A DNA stretch of 64,000 bases from assembly GCA_050084985.1 (NCBI GenBank), contig JBITNC010000001.1:75516001-75580000 (forward strand), written 5' to 3'. Numbering within the stretch: position 1 is the stretch's first letter; every line of letters begins with the position of its first letter. Shown in pieces: positions 1 through 11,830 of this stretch. This DNA is from Nageia nagi (lineage: Eukaryota > Pinophyta). A program made the position numbers and the translations under genes. The notes beneath the pieces were generated by a model. That model did no database searches. It was not told where the DNA came from and saw only the letters and a program-made list of their open reading frames with translations.

Positions 1-2287
1 TAACCTTCATTGATGACTTCAGTAGGATGACATTTGGTTATCTACTTGAGCACAAGGATCAAACTTTTGACAGGTTTCAAGACTTCAAGGCACTTGTTGA
101 AAATCAAACTGATTTTAAGATCAAAATGCTGAGATCTGACAATGAGGGTGAATATAATAGCAATGAGTTTAACAACTTTTGTGTTAAACGGATTAAGCGA
201 CAATTCACAATCCCTTACACCCCTCAGCAAAATGGAGTTGCTGAAAGGAAGAATCGCACCATTATGGAAATGGCAAGATGCATGTTGGGTAACCTTCCTA
301 GTTTCTTATGGGCGAAGCTGTTCACACTGCTATTCACACCCTAAATAGGTGTCCTACTAAGGCAGTTGAAGGTAAAACTCCATATGAAGCATGGACAGGA
401 AAGAAACCTAACCTCTCACACTTCAGAATCTTCGGTTGTGATGCATTTGCCTTCATTACCTCAGAGAAAAGAAAGAAGCTCGATAAACGATCAGAAAAAT
501 GCATCTTTGTGGGGTATGATAATCAGCATAGAGGTTACAGGCTCTACTCTTCATCCCAGAAAATAGTCTTTGTTTCTAGGGATGTTAAGTTCAATGAACT
601 TTCTGAGGATACGACCTCTCATGCTGAAGTGTCTGATACAGATGATTCTTCGCCTGCACCTAACTGGTTGGATGAGCATGTAGAGAAGTCACCACAAGAG
701 CAAAATTCTCCAGCACAGAGAATTACAAGAAGTATGACCTTGAATAAATCCTTATTTGCCAAAATTGATAATATGCATGAGCCATCAACCTTCAAAGAAG
801 CTTCCAAACAAGAGTGTTGGATGGAAGCTATGAAAGTTGAGTATGAGGCTCTCATGAAAAATGAAACTTGGGATTTGGTTCCTTATCCAATGAGAAAAAT
901 GTGATTGGCAATAAATGGATATACAAGGTCAAGTACAATTCTGATGGAAAAATTGAAAATACAAGGCAAGGTTAGTAGCCAAAGGATTCGCTCAGAAATA
1001 TGGTATTGATTATGAGGAAACCTTTGCTCCTGTAGCCAAGATGCCTACTGTCAGAATAATTCTTGCTCTTTCTGCAGCTCAAGGATGGAAAGCTTTTCAA
1101 CTTGATGTCAAAAGTGCCTTTCTCAATGGTGACTTGGATGTTGAAATCTACATGAATCAACCAGAAGGATTTATTCCAGAAGGAAAAGAGTCTCTTGTGT
1201 GTAAACTAAAGAAGTCTTTGTATGGACTTAAGCAAGCACCTAGAGCATGGTACAAGAAAATTTCAGGATTCTTTGCAGATATTGGTTTTTCCAAGTGCTT
1301 CTCAGATTCAGATCTATATGTACTCAATCAAGGACAAGACGTGGTCATAATTCTCCTTTATTGTGGATGATCTTCTCATAACAGGGAATAATATTGAAAT
1401 CATCCAAGAGTGCATCTCCAAACTCAAGGCAACATTTGAAATGACTGATCTAGGTCTATTGCATTACTATCTTGGGATGCAAGTATACCAACACAAAAGA
1501 TTGTACTTATCTTAGTCAATCTAAGTATATATCAGACATCTTGCAAAAGTTTGGAATGGAAGAGTGTAAATATGCTGCACATACCTGTTTCTCCTGGAAT
1601 GTTTGTTCACTGAGCTCAGATTCTCAGTTGGCTGATGCTACAGCTTATAGACAATTGATTGGTAGTCTTCTGTATCTGACTATCTCTCGCCTGATATTGC
1701 CTTTGCAGTGAATTCTGATGGCACGATTCATGCAAAAACCATATGTTGAACACCTCAATGCTGTTAAGCAAATCTTGAGGTATGTCGCAGGGACAAAGGA
1801 TCTTGCTCTTAAGTATTCCCAAGTGCCCTCGATTGTTTCCTCAGGGTTCTCAGATTCTGATTATGGGGGAGATAGAGATGATAGAAAATCAACCTCGCAT
1901 ATGTGTTTAGCATTGGTTCAGTGCTATCTCTTGGGCTTCCAAGAAGCAACCTACAGTGACTCTTTCTACCACCGAAGCGAATATCGAGCCATGTCTGTTG
2001 CCGCCCAAGAAGCTATTTGGCTACAACATCTTCTGAACGAAATTGGGTATATGCAAAAGGGCCATCTCTATTCGTCAGACATATCCTATCTCTTGGTAGA
2101 ATCCTGTGTTCCTCAGCGACCAAACATTAATCCAAGCCTTTTATCAGGGAGAAGGTTCTAGAGACATCAACACTTTGCATATTGCCATCTATAAAACTCC
2201 TGATTTTTCACCAAGCCCTTCCTGAAGCTCATTCTGCAAGCTTAGGGTTTCTCGGTTGGTAGTTGCCCTCAGGGGGAGTGAAGTTTA
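1..2287 (+). pseudogene. Copia-1 copy 1 pol fragment (integrase-RT-RNase H), frameshifted
   Basis: Broken reading frame of a copia polyprotein: end of the integrase core (NGVAERKNRTI near 230-265), reverse transcriptase ([14 protein letters not shown] near 1100; the YVDD box near 1360 is destroyed by an extra T), and RNase H (near 1850-2050). At least eight frame changes relative to copy 2 split it into pieces at 27-344, 308-904, 1041-1370, 1472-1711 and 1718-2161. The piece at 27-344 reads through 190 only because three bases are missing there, where copy 2 lacks two. It cannot encode a working polyprotein as written. Confidence 0.88.
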
Positions 2288-2309
2288 AACTTTTGTTAGT
2301 GATGACAAC

Positions 2310-2625
2310 TTACCTCTAGAGGCCTTTTTTGATTGACTTCTAACCTCGGGTAAGTTTGCTCGCGTGACAAACTTGTTGTACAATTTTTGTTATAGAGTGT
2401 TGATTATTTTATATCCTCAGTGGTAAGTTTGCTCTGTGACAAATTTGTTGTACATTTTATACCCCCGTGGTGAGTTTGCTCTCGTGAGAAACTTATTGTA
2501 CAAATTTTGAGCATGTAATTAATATACCTCCGGGGTAAGTTCGCTCTGCGGACAACTTTTGTACATTCTATACCTCCGTGGTGAGTTTGCTCTGCGTGAA
2601 AACTCGTTGTACAATTTTATGCTCT
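2310..2625 (+). repeat. Copia-1 copy 1 hairpin tandem array, degraded
   Basis: Counterpart of the array at 7825-8087. The same five units can be followed, but loops and arms carry deletions (for instance CTCGCGTGA and CTCTGTGA in place of CTCTGCGTGA), so several stems no longer pair fully. The damage matches the indel noise in the rest of copy 1. Confidence 0.75.
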
Positions 2626-3097
2626 ATTTTTAAAATCAACACATGTCTATATACAACAGGTGACTATATGATGGCTTGGCATCTCTGTGATGGCTTATAG
2701 TGCACCATTGATCAGTTATTTATAAGATGCATTATTTGATTCTCTTATTTGAATATATGATGCATCTAACTGATTTTGTTCATGAGTTGCTTGTAGCATG
2801 CAGGATCTTCTTTAGAAATGCAGGTTACTCACCTTGTGAAAAGCAAGCTCATGGAGACTCACATGTCAGCTTAAAGTTGATCGACTACTATGTACAGTGA
2901 AACCAGTTGGGTTAATGATTGTATTGTAAACCATTTTTGTCAAATGGTAATGTAGTGAGTCTCATACTAGTTCTCAAAAGATTCTCAAAATATGTAAAAG
3001 TTCTCATCTCCACTTGTATCTCTATGGAGGAGAACTCTCTCTTACTCTCTCTCTTCTCTCTGTCTACGCTCTATCCCAATATTGCATTAAGGGGGAG

Positions 3098-3592
3098 TGT
3101 TAGAATTTGTAATGAAATATTGTGAATATATAGACTCCTTGTAAATTCAATTAATCACTTAAAGGTATGTAGATACCTTAAGTGATTAATAGAATTCTTT
3201 AATATGTAGACTTTGACTTTACCAAAGGAGTTAGTTGGTAGGGTTTAAGTTTGGTGGTACATTTAATGTAACCCTAACCTTACCCTTGGTTAAAGGAAGG
3301 TTAGGGAGGTGCTCTCAACCTATAAATAGAGGGCCTCTCCTCATGTAAATATATCTAAGTTTTGAGTAAGATTACTCTACTTGGTTGTGTAGGAGAGAGC
3401 TAGAGAATAGTTGTAGAGAGACATATTTGAGAATAAGAGAACTAGTTTGGATGTACTCCCAAGGAGGGAGGAACCACATTATATTGATGTGTTTATCTTG
3501 AGTGATTGTGTTATCTTGTGTACACTTGAGTTTCCTAGTCTAAGGTCCTAGAGGATTTGTTTAGATCTAGTTCAAATCCTTCAAAAACTTCA
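3098..3592 (+). repeat. Copia-1 copy 1 3' LTR
   Basis: Begins TGTTAGAATTTG directly after the purine tract AAGGGGGAG and ends CTTCA, so it has the TG...CA ends of an LTR. It matches 8583-9080 with scattered indels. A TATAAATAGAG box lies near 3331. Confidence 0.85.
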
Positions 3593-3944
3593 CGTTTCTG
3601 GCGTGCGATTTATGTCATCTCAAACTGCATGATCATATGCCGCTTAGAATCCAAGACTCTGAGAAAATTGGTTCTCTCACAATGATATCTTTGAGCTTCT
3701 GCTTCTTGAATGCTTCCCTCTCTAGGGGCTCCCAAAAAATTGCTGAACTATGCCAAAACCTTTATCTATTTTGCTTTTGTTTTTACCGCAATCATACCCT
3801 CCTTAAGTGGCTTGATCTTCCAGAGTTCTTCGGTGGGTACCTTAGCCGACTCCAATTCTTTTGTCAACTTCTTTTGTTTGGCTAAAATCCCCCTTGGGCC
3901 TTAATCTCCTTATCTTTCATCATACATCTTTGGTGATGGCCTCG
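3593..3944 (-). pseudogene. Duplicated, error-rich fragment of the element-A ORF
   Basis: Repeats 9081 to about 9430, the 3' end of the long minus-strand ORF of element A, with about one indel per few tens of bases. Near 3945 the sequence switches abruptly to copia gag. This junction marks the edge of the duplicated unit. Confidence 0.8.
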
Positions 3945-3948
3945 GTTG

Positions 3949-5623
3949 GATTGCTCCTACCGATGAGAAGGCGCTTGAAGTATACAACTCAAAGAATGAG
4001 TTAGCAACTTCTATGATTTACCGTGCAGTTTCAGATGATGTCCTTCTCATGATTTCTTCATCAACTTCAGCAAAGGAAGCTTGGGATAGGTTAAAGAAAA
4101 TCTACCTTGGGTCCAAATTTTCAAGGAGGTTTACCATTCTACAAAAGTTGTTGCAGTATCGACAAAGTGAAGATGAAAGTGCCTCCATCTACTTAAACAA
4201 AATCATTGACCTCAGGACACAACTGGTTGGTTGTGGATGCAACTGGATCAATGATGAGTTCATGGTCTTCATCATTCTACAAAGCCTTACTACAAAGTTC
4301 AGCAACTTTGTCACAGTTATGGAAACAAGGCTCGATGATGAAGAAGATGTCATCTCACTTGATAACCTTTCAAGACTTCTTCTAAAGCATGAGGAAACTT
4401 TGAACAAAAAAATGTTGAACCTTTCTCCAAAGGACCATAGCATTGCTCTAGGAGCAACCAAAACTCCTTTCAAGAAAAAGTTCAAACATTACAAATTCAA
4501 AGACAACAAGTCCTCATCTACCTTCAGGAAGTATGACAAAAAGGGCAACAACAACAACAATCATGGCAACTACAGGCACAGGAATGATAAAGCAGGATCA
4601 AGCAATCCAACACCTCAAGAAAAGTTTGATGGGAATTGTAACTTCTGTGGCATCTTTGGGCACAAAGAGTATGATTGTCGCAAAAAGAAATTTGCTCAAA
4701 AAGGAAAGGGAAATGCAAATATGAGAAATTTCAATAATAAAAAGAAGAACAAGCATGCTGCTTCTGTTGCCTACTACTCAATGACTCAAACTATTTCAAA
4801 AGATTGGATTGTTGATACAGGATGCACTAATCACATGTGTTATGAAAAAGATAAGTTTGAAAACTTTCATAAGTACAAAAAGGATGCAGTTGTGATAGGT
4901 GATAATACAGTCCTTGATGTTCACGGAATAGGGAGTGTGAAGATTCATGGAAAGGCTCTTGATAATGTCTTTTATGTGCCTAAACTAAGGATGAATCTCA
5001 TCTCCGTGATTCAAATTACAAGGAAAGGATGCTCATTTGAGTTTACCTCACACTCTTGGTGTGTTAAGAAAGGACTTGCCACTTTGATGAAAGGATCAGT
5101 AAAGAATGACCTTTATATTGTGGATCAAGTACCTTCAAAGATTTGTCTTGCTACAAATGTTTGTTCAAAAGGTAATCTTTGGCATCAACGATTAGGACAC
5201 CTTAACCACAAGAGTATTCAAGCTATGAAAACTCAAGAACTTGTGGAAGGTTTACCTAATATTTCACCCACAGTTGGTCTTTGTGAAAGGTGCATTCTAG
5301 GAAAGATGCATAGGCAAAAGTTTGAAAAAGATAAGGCAACTCGGGCTACTTGTCCTCTTCAACTTGTGCATTCAGATTTGATGGGTCCTTTTCAGACTAA
5401 GTCACTAGGTGGAGCTTCTTATGTTCTAACCTTCATTGATGACTTCAGTAGGATGACATTTGGTTATCTACTTGAGCACAAGGATCAAACTTTTGACAGG
5501 TTTCAAGACTTCAAGGCACTTGTTGAAAATCAAACTGATTTTAAGATCAAAATGCTGAGATCGGACAATGAGGGTGAATATAATAGCAATGAGTTTAACA
5601 ACTTTTGTGTTAAACGGGATTAA
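3949..5623 (+). CDS. Copia gag, protease and start of integrase (frameshifted at 5618)
   Basis: Open frame from the junction; the first ATG is at 4013, but copia gag homology already starts near 3950, so that ATG is internal. Seen: UBN2-type gag (WDRLKKIYLGSKF, FIILQSLTTKF), a CCHC zinc knuckle (CNFCGIFGHKEYDC), a protease motif WIVDTGCTNHMC with the catalytic Asp, a GAG-pre-integrase domain (LWHQRLGHLNHKSI with the CERCILGK pair), and the first integrase core carboxylates (VHSDLMGPF, RSDNEGEY). The frame ends at VKRD-stop because two bases, as judged from the family consensus, are missing at about 5618. Function: capsid, polyprotein cleavage and DNA integration for the element. Confidence 0.9.
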
Positions 5624-7754
5624 GCGACAATTCACAATCCCTTACACCCCTCAGCAAAATGGAGTTGCTGAAAGGAAGAATCGCACCATTATGGAAATGG
5701 CAAGATGCATGTTGGGTAACCTTCCTAGTTTCTTATGGGGCGAAGCTGTTCACACTGCTATTCACACCCTAAATAGGTGTCCTACTAAGGCAGTTGAAGG
5801 TAAAACTCCATATGAAGCATGGACAGGAAAGAAACCTAACCTCTCACACTTCAGAATCTTCGGTTGTGATGCATTTGCCTTCATTACCTCAGAGAAAAGA
5901 AAGAAGCTCGATAAACGATCAGAAAAATGCATCTTTGTGGGGTATGATAATCAGCATAGAGGTTACAGGCTCTACTCTTCATCCCAGAAAATAGTCTTTG
6001 TTTCTAGGGATGTTAAGTTCAATGAACTTTCTGAGGATACGACCTCTCATGCTGAAGTGTCTGATACAGATGATTCTTCGCCTGCACCTAACTGGTTGGA
6101 TGAGCATGTAGAGAAGTCACCACAAGAGCAAAATTCTCCAGCACAGAGAATTACAAGAAGTATGACCTTGAATAAATCCTTATTTGCCAAAATTGATAAT
6201 ATGCATGAGCCATCAACCTTCAAAGAAGCTTCCAAACAAGAGTGTTGGATGGAAGCTATGAAAGTTGAGTATGAGGCTCTCATGAAAAATGAAACTTGGG
6301 ATTTGGTTCCTTATCCCAATGAGAAAAATGTGATTGGCAATAAATGGATATACAAGGTCAAGTACAATTCTGATGGAAAAATTGAAAAGTACAAGGCAAG
6401 GTTAGTAGCCAAAGGATTCGCTCAGAAATATGGTATTGATTATGAGGAAACCTTTGCTCCTGTAGCCAAGATGCCTACTGTCAGAATAATTCTTGCTCTT
6501 TCTGCAGCTCAAGGATGGAAAGCTTTTCAACTTGATGTCAAAAGTGCCTTTCTCAATGGTGACTTGGATGTTGAAATCTACATGAATCAACCAGAAGGAT
6601 TTATTCCAGAAGGAAAAGAGTCTCTTGTGTGTAAACTAAAGAAGTCTTTGTATGGACTTAAGCAAGCACCTAGAGCATGGTACAAGAAAATTTCAGGATT
6701 CTTTGCAGATATTGGTTTTTCCAAGTGCTTCTCAGATTCAGATCTATATGTACTCAATCAAGGACAAGACGTGGTCATAATTCTCCTTTATGTGGATGAT
6801 CTTCTCATAACAGGGAATAATATTGAAATCATCCAAGAGTGCATCTCCAAACTCAAGGCAACATTTGAAATGACTGATCTAGGTCTATTGCATTACTATC
6901 TTGGGATGCAAGTATACCAACACAAAGATTGTACTTATCTTAGTCAATCTAAGTATATATCAGACATCTTGCAAAAGTTTGGAATGGAAGAGTGTAAATA
7001 TGCTGCCATACCTGTTTCTCCTGGAATTGTTGTATCACTGAGCTCAGATTCTCAGTTGGCTGATGCTACAGCTTATAGACAATTGATTGGTAGTCTTCTG
7101 TATCTGACTATCTCTCGTCCTGATATTGCTTTTGCAGTGAATTTGATGGCACGATTCATGCAAAAACCATATGTTGAACACCTCAATGCTGTTAAGCAAA
7201 TCTTGAGGTATGTCGCAGGGACAAAGGATCTTGCTCTTAAGTATTCCCAAGTGCCCTCGATTGTTCTCTCAGGGTTCTCAGATTCTGATTATGGGGGAGA
7301 TAGAGATGATAGAAAATCAACCTCTGCATATGTGTTTAGCATTGGTTCAGGTGCTATCTCTTGGGCTTCCAAGAAGCAACCTACAGTGACTCTTTCTACC
7401 ACCGAAGCCGAATATCGAGCCATGTCTGTTGCCGCCCAAGAAGCTATTTGGCTACAACATCTTCTGAACGAAATTGGGTATATGCAAAATGGCCCATCTC
7501 TTATTTCGTCAGACAATCAATCGGCTATCTCTTTGGCTAAGAATCCTGTGTTCCATCAGCGAACCAAACATGTCGAAATCCAAGCTCATTTTATCAGGGA
7601 GAAGGTTCTAGATGACATCATACACTTGCAGTATTGTCCATCTACTGAAAACTCCGCTGATTTGTTCACCAAGCCTCTTCCTGAAGCTCAGTTCTGCAAG
7701 CTTAGGGATTCTCTCGGGTTGGTGAAGTTGCCCTCAAGGGGGAGTGAAGTTTAA
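5624..7754 (+). CDS. Copia integrase C-terminal part, reverse transcriptase and RNase H
   Basis: Continues the polyprotein one frame over; the open stretch reaches back to 5568. Seen: integrase third acidic residue in NGVAERKNRTI, an integrase C-terminal region, RT with [52 protein letters not shown] and the catalytic YVDDLLITG near 6790-6815, then RNase H with SDSDYGGDRDDRKS, STTEAEYRA, SSDNQSA and KHVEIQAHFIRE, ending near ADLFTKPLPEAQF. The stop is TAA at 7752. Apart from the shift at 5618 it is uninterrupted, so the element is young or recently active relative to its neighbours. Confidence 0.92.
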
Positions 7755-7824
7755 ACTTTTGTTAGTGATGACAACTTCACCTCTAAGAGGCCTTTTTTGA
7801 TTGTACATTCTAGACCTCCGTGGT

Positions 7825-8087
7825 AAGTTTGCTCTGCGTGACAAACTTGTTGTACAATTGTTGTTATAGAGTGTTGATTATTTTATATACCTCAGTGGTA
7901 AGTTTGCTCTGCGTGACAAACTTGTTGTACATTTTATACCTCCGTGGTGAGTTTGCTCTGCGTGAGAAACTTATTGTACAAATTTTGAGCATGTAATTAA
8001 TATACCTCCGTGGTAAGTTCGCTCTGCGTGACGAACTTGTTGTACATTCTATACCTCCGTGGTGAGTTTGCTCTGCGTGAGAAACTC
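7825..8087 (+). repeat. Array of five hairpins with compensatory stems in the Copia-1 3' tail
   Basis: Five units at 7825-7848, 7900-7923, 7949-7972, 8015-8038 and 8064-8087. Each has 7-base arms around the invariant 10-base loop CTCTGCGTGA and sits between CCTCNGTGGT and TTGTACA. Arms are AAGTTTG/CAAACTT (twice), GAGTTTG/GAAACTT, AAGTTCG/CGAACTT and GAGTTTG/GAAACTC. Two arm positions change in pairs (T-A to C-G; A-T to G-C), which points to selection or copying at the level of RNA structure. It lies between the pol stop and the polypurine tract, so it would be in the 3' end of genomic RNA. Confidence 0.88.
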
Positions 8088-8573
8088 GTTGTACAATTTT
8101 ATGCTCTATTTTTAAAATCAACACATGTCTATATACAACAGGTGACTATGAGTGATGGCTTGGCATCTCTGTGATGGCTTATAGTGCACCATTGATCAGT
8201 TATTTATAAGATGGCATTATTTGATTCTCTTATTTGAATATATGATGCATCTAACTGATTTTGTTCATGAGTTGCTTGTAGCATGCAGGATCTTCTTTAG
8301 AAATGCAGGTTACTCACCTTGTGAAAGCAAGCTCATGGAGACTCACATGTCAGCTTAAAGTTGATCGACTACTATGTACAGTGAAACCAGTTGTGGTTAA
8401 TGATTGTATTGTAAACCATTTTTGTCAAATGGTAATGTAGTGAGTCTCATACTAGTTCTCAAAAAGATTCTCAAAATATGTAAAAGTTCTCATCTCCACT
8501 TGTATCTCTATGGAGGAGAACTCTCTCTTACTCTCTCTCTTCTCTCTTCTACGCTCTATCCCAATATTGCATT

Positions 8574-8582
8574 AAGGGGGAG
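8574..8582 (+). promoter_or_regulatory. Polypurine tract of Copia-1
   Basis: Purine-rich run ending AAGGGGGAG directly before the LTR TG. This is the standard position of the plus-strand primer for reverse transcription. Confidence 0.8.
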
Positions 8583-9080
8583 TGTTAGAATTTGTAATGA
8601 AATATTGTGAATATATAGACTCCTTGTAAATTCAATTAATCACTTAAAGGTATGTAGATACCTTAAGTGATTAATAGAATTCTTTAATATGTAGACTTTG
8701 ACTTTACCAAAGGAGTTAGTTGGTAGGTTGAAGTTTGGTGGTACATTTAATGTAACCCTAACCTTACCCTTGGGTTAAAGGAAGGTTAGGGAGGTGCTCT
8801 CAACCTATAAATAGAGGGCCTCTCCTCATGTAAATATATCTAAGTTTTGAGTAAGATTACTCTACTTGGTTGTGTAGGAGAGAGCTAGAGAATAGTTGTA
8901 AGAGAGACATAGATTTGAGAATAAGAGAACTAGTTGTGGATGTACTCCCAAGGAGGGAGGAACCACATTATATTGATGTGTTATCTTGAGTGATTGTGTT
9001 ATCTTGTGTACACTTGAGTTTCCTAGTCTAAGGTCCTAGAGGATTTGTTTAGATCTAGTTCAAATCCTTCAAAAACTTCA
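8583..9080 (+). repeat. Copia-1 copy 2 3' LTR with TATA box
   Basis: 498 bp, starts TGTTAGAATTTG and ends AAAAACTTCA. A canonical TATAAATAGAG lies at 8806-8816, so transcription would start about 30 bp later. An inverted pair around 8635-8675 (TTAATCACTTAAGG-like arms: AATCACTTAAAGGTAT and ATACCTTAAGTGATT) forms a strong hairpin in U3. Confidence 0.88.
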
Positions 9081-11830
9081 CGTCTTCTGGCGTGCGATTC
9101 TATGTCATCTCAAACTGCATGATCATATGCCGCTTAGAATCCAAGACTCTGAGAAAATTGGTTCTCTCCACAATGATATCTTTGAGCTTCTGCTTCTTGA
9201 ATGCTACCCTCTCTAGTGCTCCAATAAATTGCTGAACTACTGCCAAGACCTCATCTATGTGCTTTTGTTTTACCGCAATCATACCCTCCTTAAGTGGCTT
9301 GATCTTCCAGAGTTCTTCGGTGGGTACCTTAGCCGACTCCAATTCTTTTGTCAACTTCTTTTGTTTGGCTAACTCCTCCTTGAGGCCCTTAATCTCCTTA
9401 TCTTTCATCATACCATCTTTGGTGATGGCCTCAGCGTTGGAGATGATTGCATGTTTTCGACCAACCAAACCGATCGGACCTGTGTTAATGATCTGGTTAA
9501 TCTGCCTGAGGTCTTCAGGGCATTGTGGGTTTTCCTTGTCAGCTATAATAGTCTTAATATGTATTGCATTATTTGCCAAATGGACATATGTTTGGGATTT
9601 TCCTAGATGGGTGGAGCTTTCCCCTACATGGTCATCCTTTTCCCCTGCCCTAAATTCTTCTCCGACATTCATATTGAACACATCAAGGCACTCCTCCATG
9701 TTGACACCCCACTCATTTGTGAGTGATGGCTGATAAGTTTCCACCGCGGCTCTTGATTTGTAACAATGTTTCTCTTTGTTCTCTTTGAGGGTCTCTCCTC
9801 TTTCTGTTCATCACGCTGTTCACTTGAAGCTCCTGTGGCTTGTGACTGCAGAGTCCTCTTCAATTGAGCCCTCCTCAATACTATCTCTGATATTGGCTCT
9901 CTACTTCTCTTTGTATATGGCCTTGACGTTTGCCTACGAGTCTCTTCTAAAATCTCCATAGACATATCCTATTGCTACACATTGGGGATCTCCTCATCCT
10001 GGACCATATTCTGCTCCTGTTCATCCTTCGATACTTCAATCTCTCCTTCCTCTTGATTTTCATCAGCCATGTAAGAGGGATTGGAGGTTACCGATCCAGA
10101 TGGTGGTACAATAGGTGATGCCGTAGCTATGGTGGCTCTAGGTGGTGTAGGTGGTGGAGAAGGATCCTAATGTCTATTTCGCACATATCTTACTACCTTA
10201 TCGGTGGCCACACGCTCTAGTTCCCTTGCATCATGCTCATCCATGGTGGCCTGCACTTGCCGTACAACTCGTTCAACTGGGTTCTTGCCACGCATGGTTG
10301 CATACTACCCAACAAGTGTCTTGTTTACTAAAGAAGATTGGGTGACCCTAGAAGTAGACTCTTGAAGTCTTTTACCTTTGTTTTGTGAGAGTCTCTTGCT
10401 AATTGTGGCTTCCACACGGTGTTGCTCATCACTTGCATTTTTGTGTACCCTTTCTCTTATCCTCTTGATCTCTACCCCATTGCTGATGTTCCAGAAAGGT
10501 TCTTTGTCTGCAAGTGGCTTATGTTCATAGGGTTTCTTCCTTTCCTTCATGAAGAATGAGTGTAACCTATGGTCCAGATCATAGTGGTTGGTAGTAGGCA
10601 TCTTCTTGAAAGAACCTGGCCAATTCTTCTTTCGTAGCGTCCACATCCATCCAGAACTTACACTGATATTAAATTTTGATTTAGCCAATTTCTTCTGCCA
10701 TACCTGTTCGTGTAAAAAGGCCAATTGCCTCATCATCTCCATTAGCAGAATCCTGTAATTCACGAACCTTGGCAATTGATAGGGCTGTACGGTTGATCCA
10801 TGTATACAAATATAAGAGAAGTGTTGGTGATGGAGGAAGAAGTTGCCATGCTTCCTCAAAGCATCTTGGGCGGAATTGGAGATCCGTGCAATTGTGATAT
10901 CTCCCTTAAGCTCCTTATATATCTTATACTCCCATCCATCGTTTTTCATTGTGAAACTGTCCCCCTTCTCTCTAACTTCCATTTGGGATAGCACTTCCGA
11001 ATGGAGTAAGTTCTTCTTTCTATCCAAGCCATCTCACCTTGCATTATAGTCTTGTACCTACCGTGGAGCAAAATGTATACCAAGTATGAATTGAGGTAGA
11101 ATTTACGAGTTGTATCAATGGATGACAATTGATCGGCTATTGAATTGCTCAACACCTTGCTCCATCAGATCCTTCTCCCTCTAGCAGTCTCAAGAATGAA
11201 CCCAAAGAACTCCTTCCTGAATTTTGTAGTGTCTTCCTTCTCGAGAACTTTGGATAACAAGAGAATTATTAACTCGACTGCTGGGTAGAAGTTAGAGCGA
11301 GGAGCATTGATGAGTGCATTTCCCTTCAACCTGTGATGTTCTTCCAACATCCAGCTCTTAATAGTGACGGATGCCTTGGGAGTCTCTTGGTAGCATGCAA
11401 GTGACCTAGCCTCGCTATATTCATAGTCACCGTCGGAAGTCCATTGAAATGCTACATTAACGGCTTCAAGGCGAAAGTCCATAATGATGTCTCCTTTGAT
11501 GTCTCGATTTTGCCAATGGTGACCAACTTCCATGCACAACTCAGGAAATGGGACTGTGAACGGGATGAATATGCAAGTGGAGAGCTCGGAGAAGAAGACA
11601 ATGTCCTGCTTTAGGTCGGTGGAAGGAAGCCCACGAATGCTCTCCCTCATTTGCATGGGGTCAACGTTTTGCCAATCTATATCTCCAATGGTTGCAAAAT
11701 TGTTCCTTGAGAATCTGGGCCCTTGGGGAAGGGCTTGTTATCTCTCACAAATGGGGATGATGCAATCTTGTTTCAACCGCTCGAGGTCCCTAGTAAAGTC
11801 AGGAGCCAAATTGCCCTTAGAGGGAGTCAT
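9081..11830 (-). pseudogene. Long decayed ORF of element A, unknown function, coiled-coil C-terminus
   Basis: I do not recognise this protein. Reading the minus strand from ATG 11828-11830, one ancestral frame of about 910 codons can be followed to the Copia-1 insertion at 9080. It is broken by frameshifts (near 10985 and 9735) and by seven stops, five of them TAG where Gln would fit. Visible parts are an N-terminal globular region (SWMLEEHHRLKGNALINAPR), a hydrophobic stretch (FYLNSYLVYILLHGR), a basic region, a Pro-rich linker with SPPPTPPRA, an acidic patch, a KRTKR-type basic cluster that could be a nuclear signal, and a coiled coil (KDKEIKGLKEELAKQKKLTKELE). It follows a TATA box and the hairpin segment of element A, so it sits where the first ORF of an LTR element would be. 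It could be an accessory ORF; no pol domain is visible. Confidence 0.65.

Larger units (their letters stand above)
1..3592 (+). mobile_element. Ty1/copia element Copia-1, copy 1 (3' part, indel-rich)
   Basis: Seen: bases 1-3944 repeat 5431 to about 9430 almost base for base, covering integrase, reverse transcriptase, RNase H, the 3' tail, the 3' LTR and about 350 bp of flanking non-Copia sequence. Differences are mostly one-base insertions or deletions, many in short homopolymers (near 310, 888, 955, 1360, 1495), and they are densest at 2050-2280. The 5' part lies left of the window. Because the external flank is repeated too, this is a duplicated DNA segment or an assembly repeat and not a second independent insertion. 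An unpolished long read is the most economical explanation. Confidence 0.9.
3945..9080 (+). mobile_element. Ty1/copia element Copia-1, copy 2 (5' truncated, nearly intact coding)
   Basis: Order: gag (N-terminus missing), CCHC knuckle, aspartic protease, GAG-pre-integrase, integrase, reverse transcriptase, RNase H, a 3' tail with five hairpins, polypurine tract and 3' LTR. This domain order (integrase before RT) defines Ty1/copia. No 5' LTR or primer-binding site is present because the element starts mid-gag at the duplication junction. It is inserted in the element-A ORF, which resumes at 9081. Confidence 0.92.

Noticed and set aside
1-3592. Copy 1 as an independent Copia-1 insertion
   Set aside because: The non-element flank after its LTR is the same as after copy 2, so it is a duplicated segment and not a new insertion.
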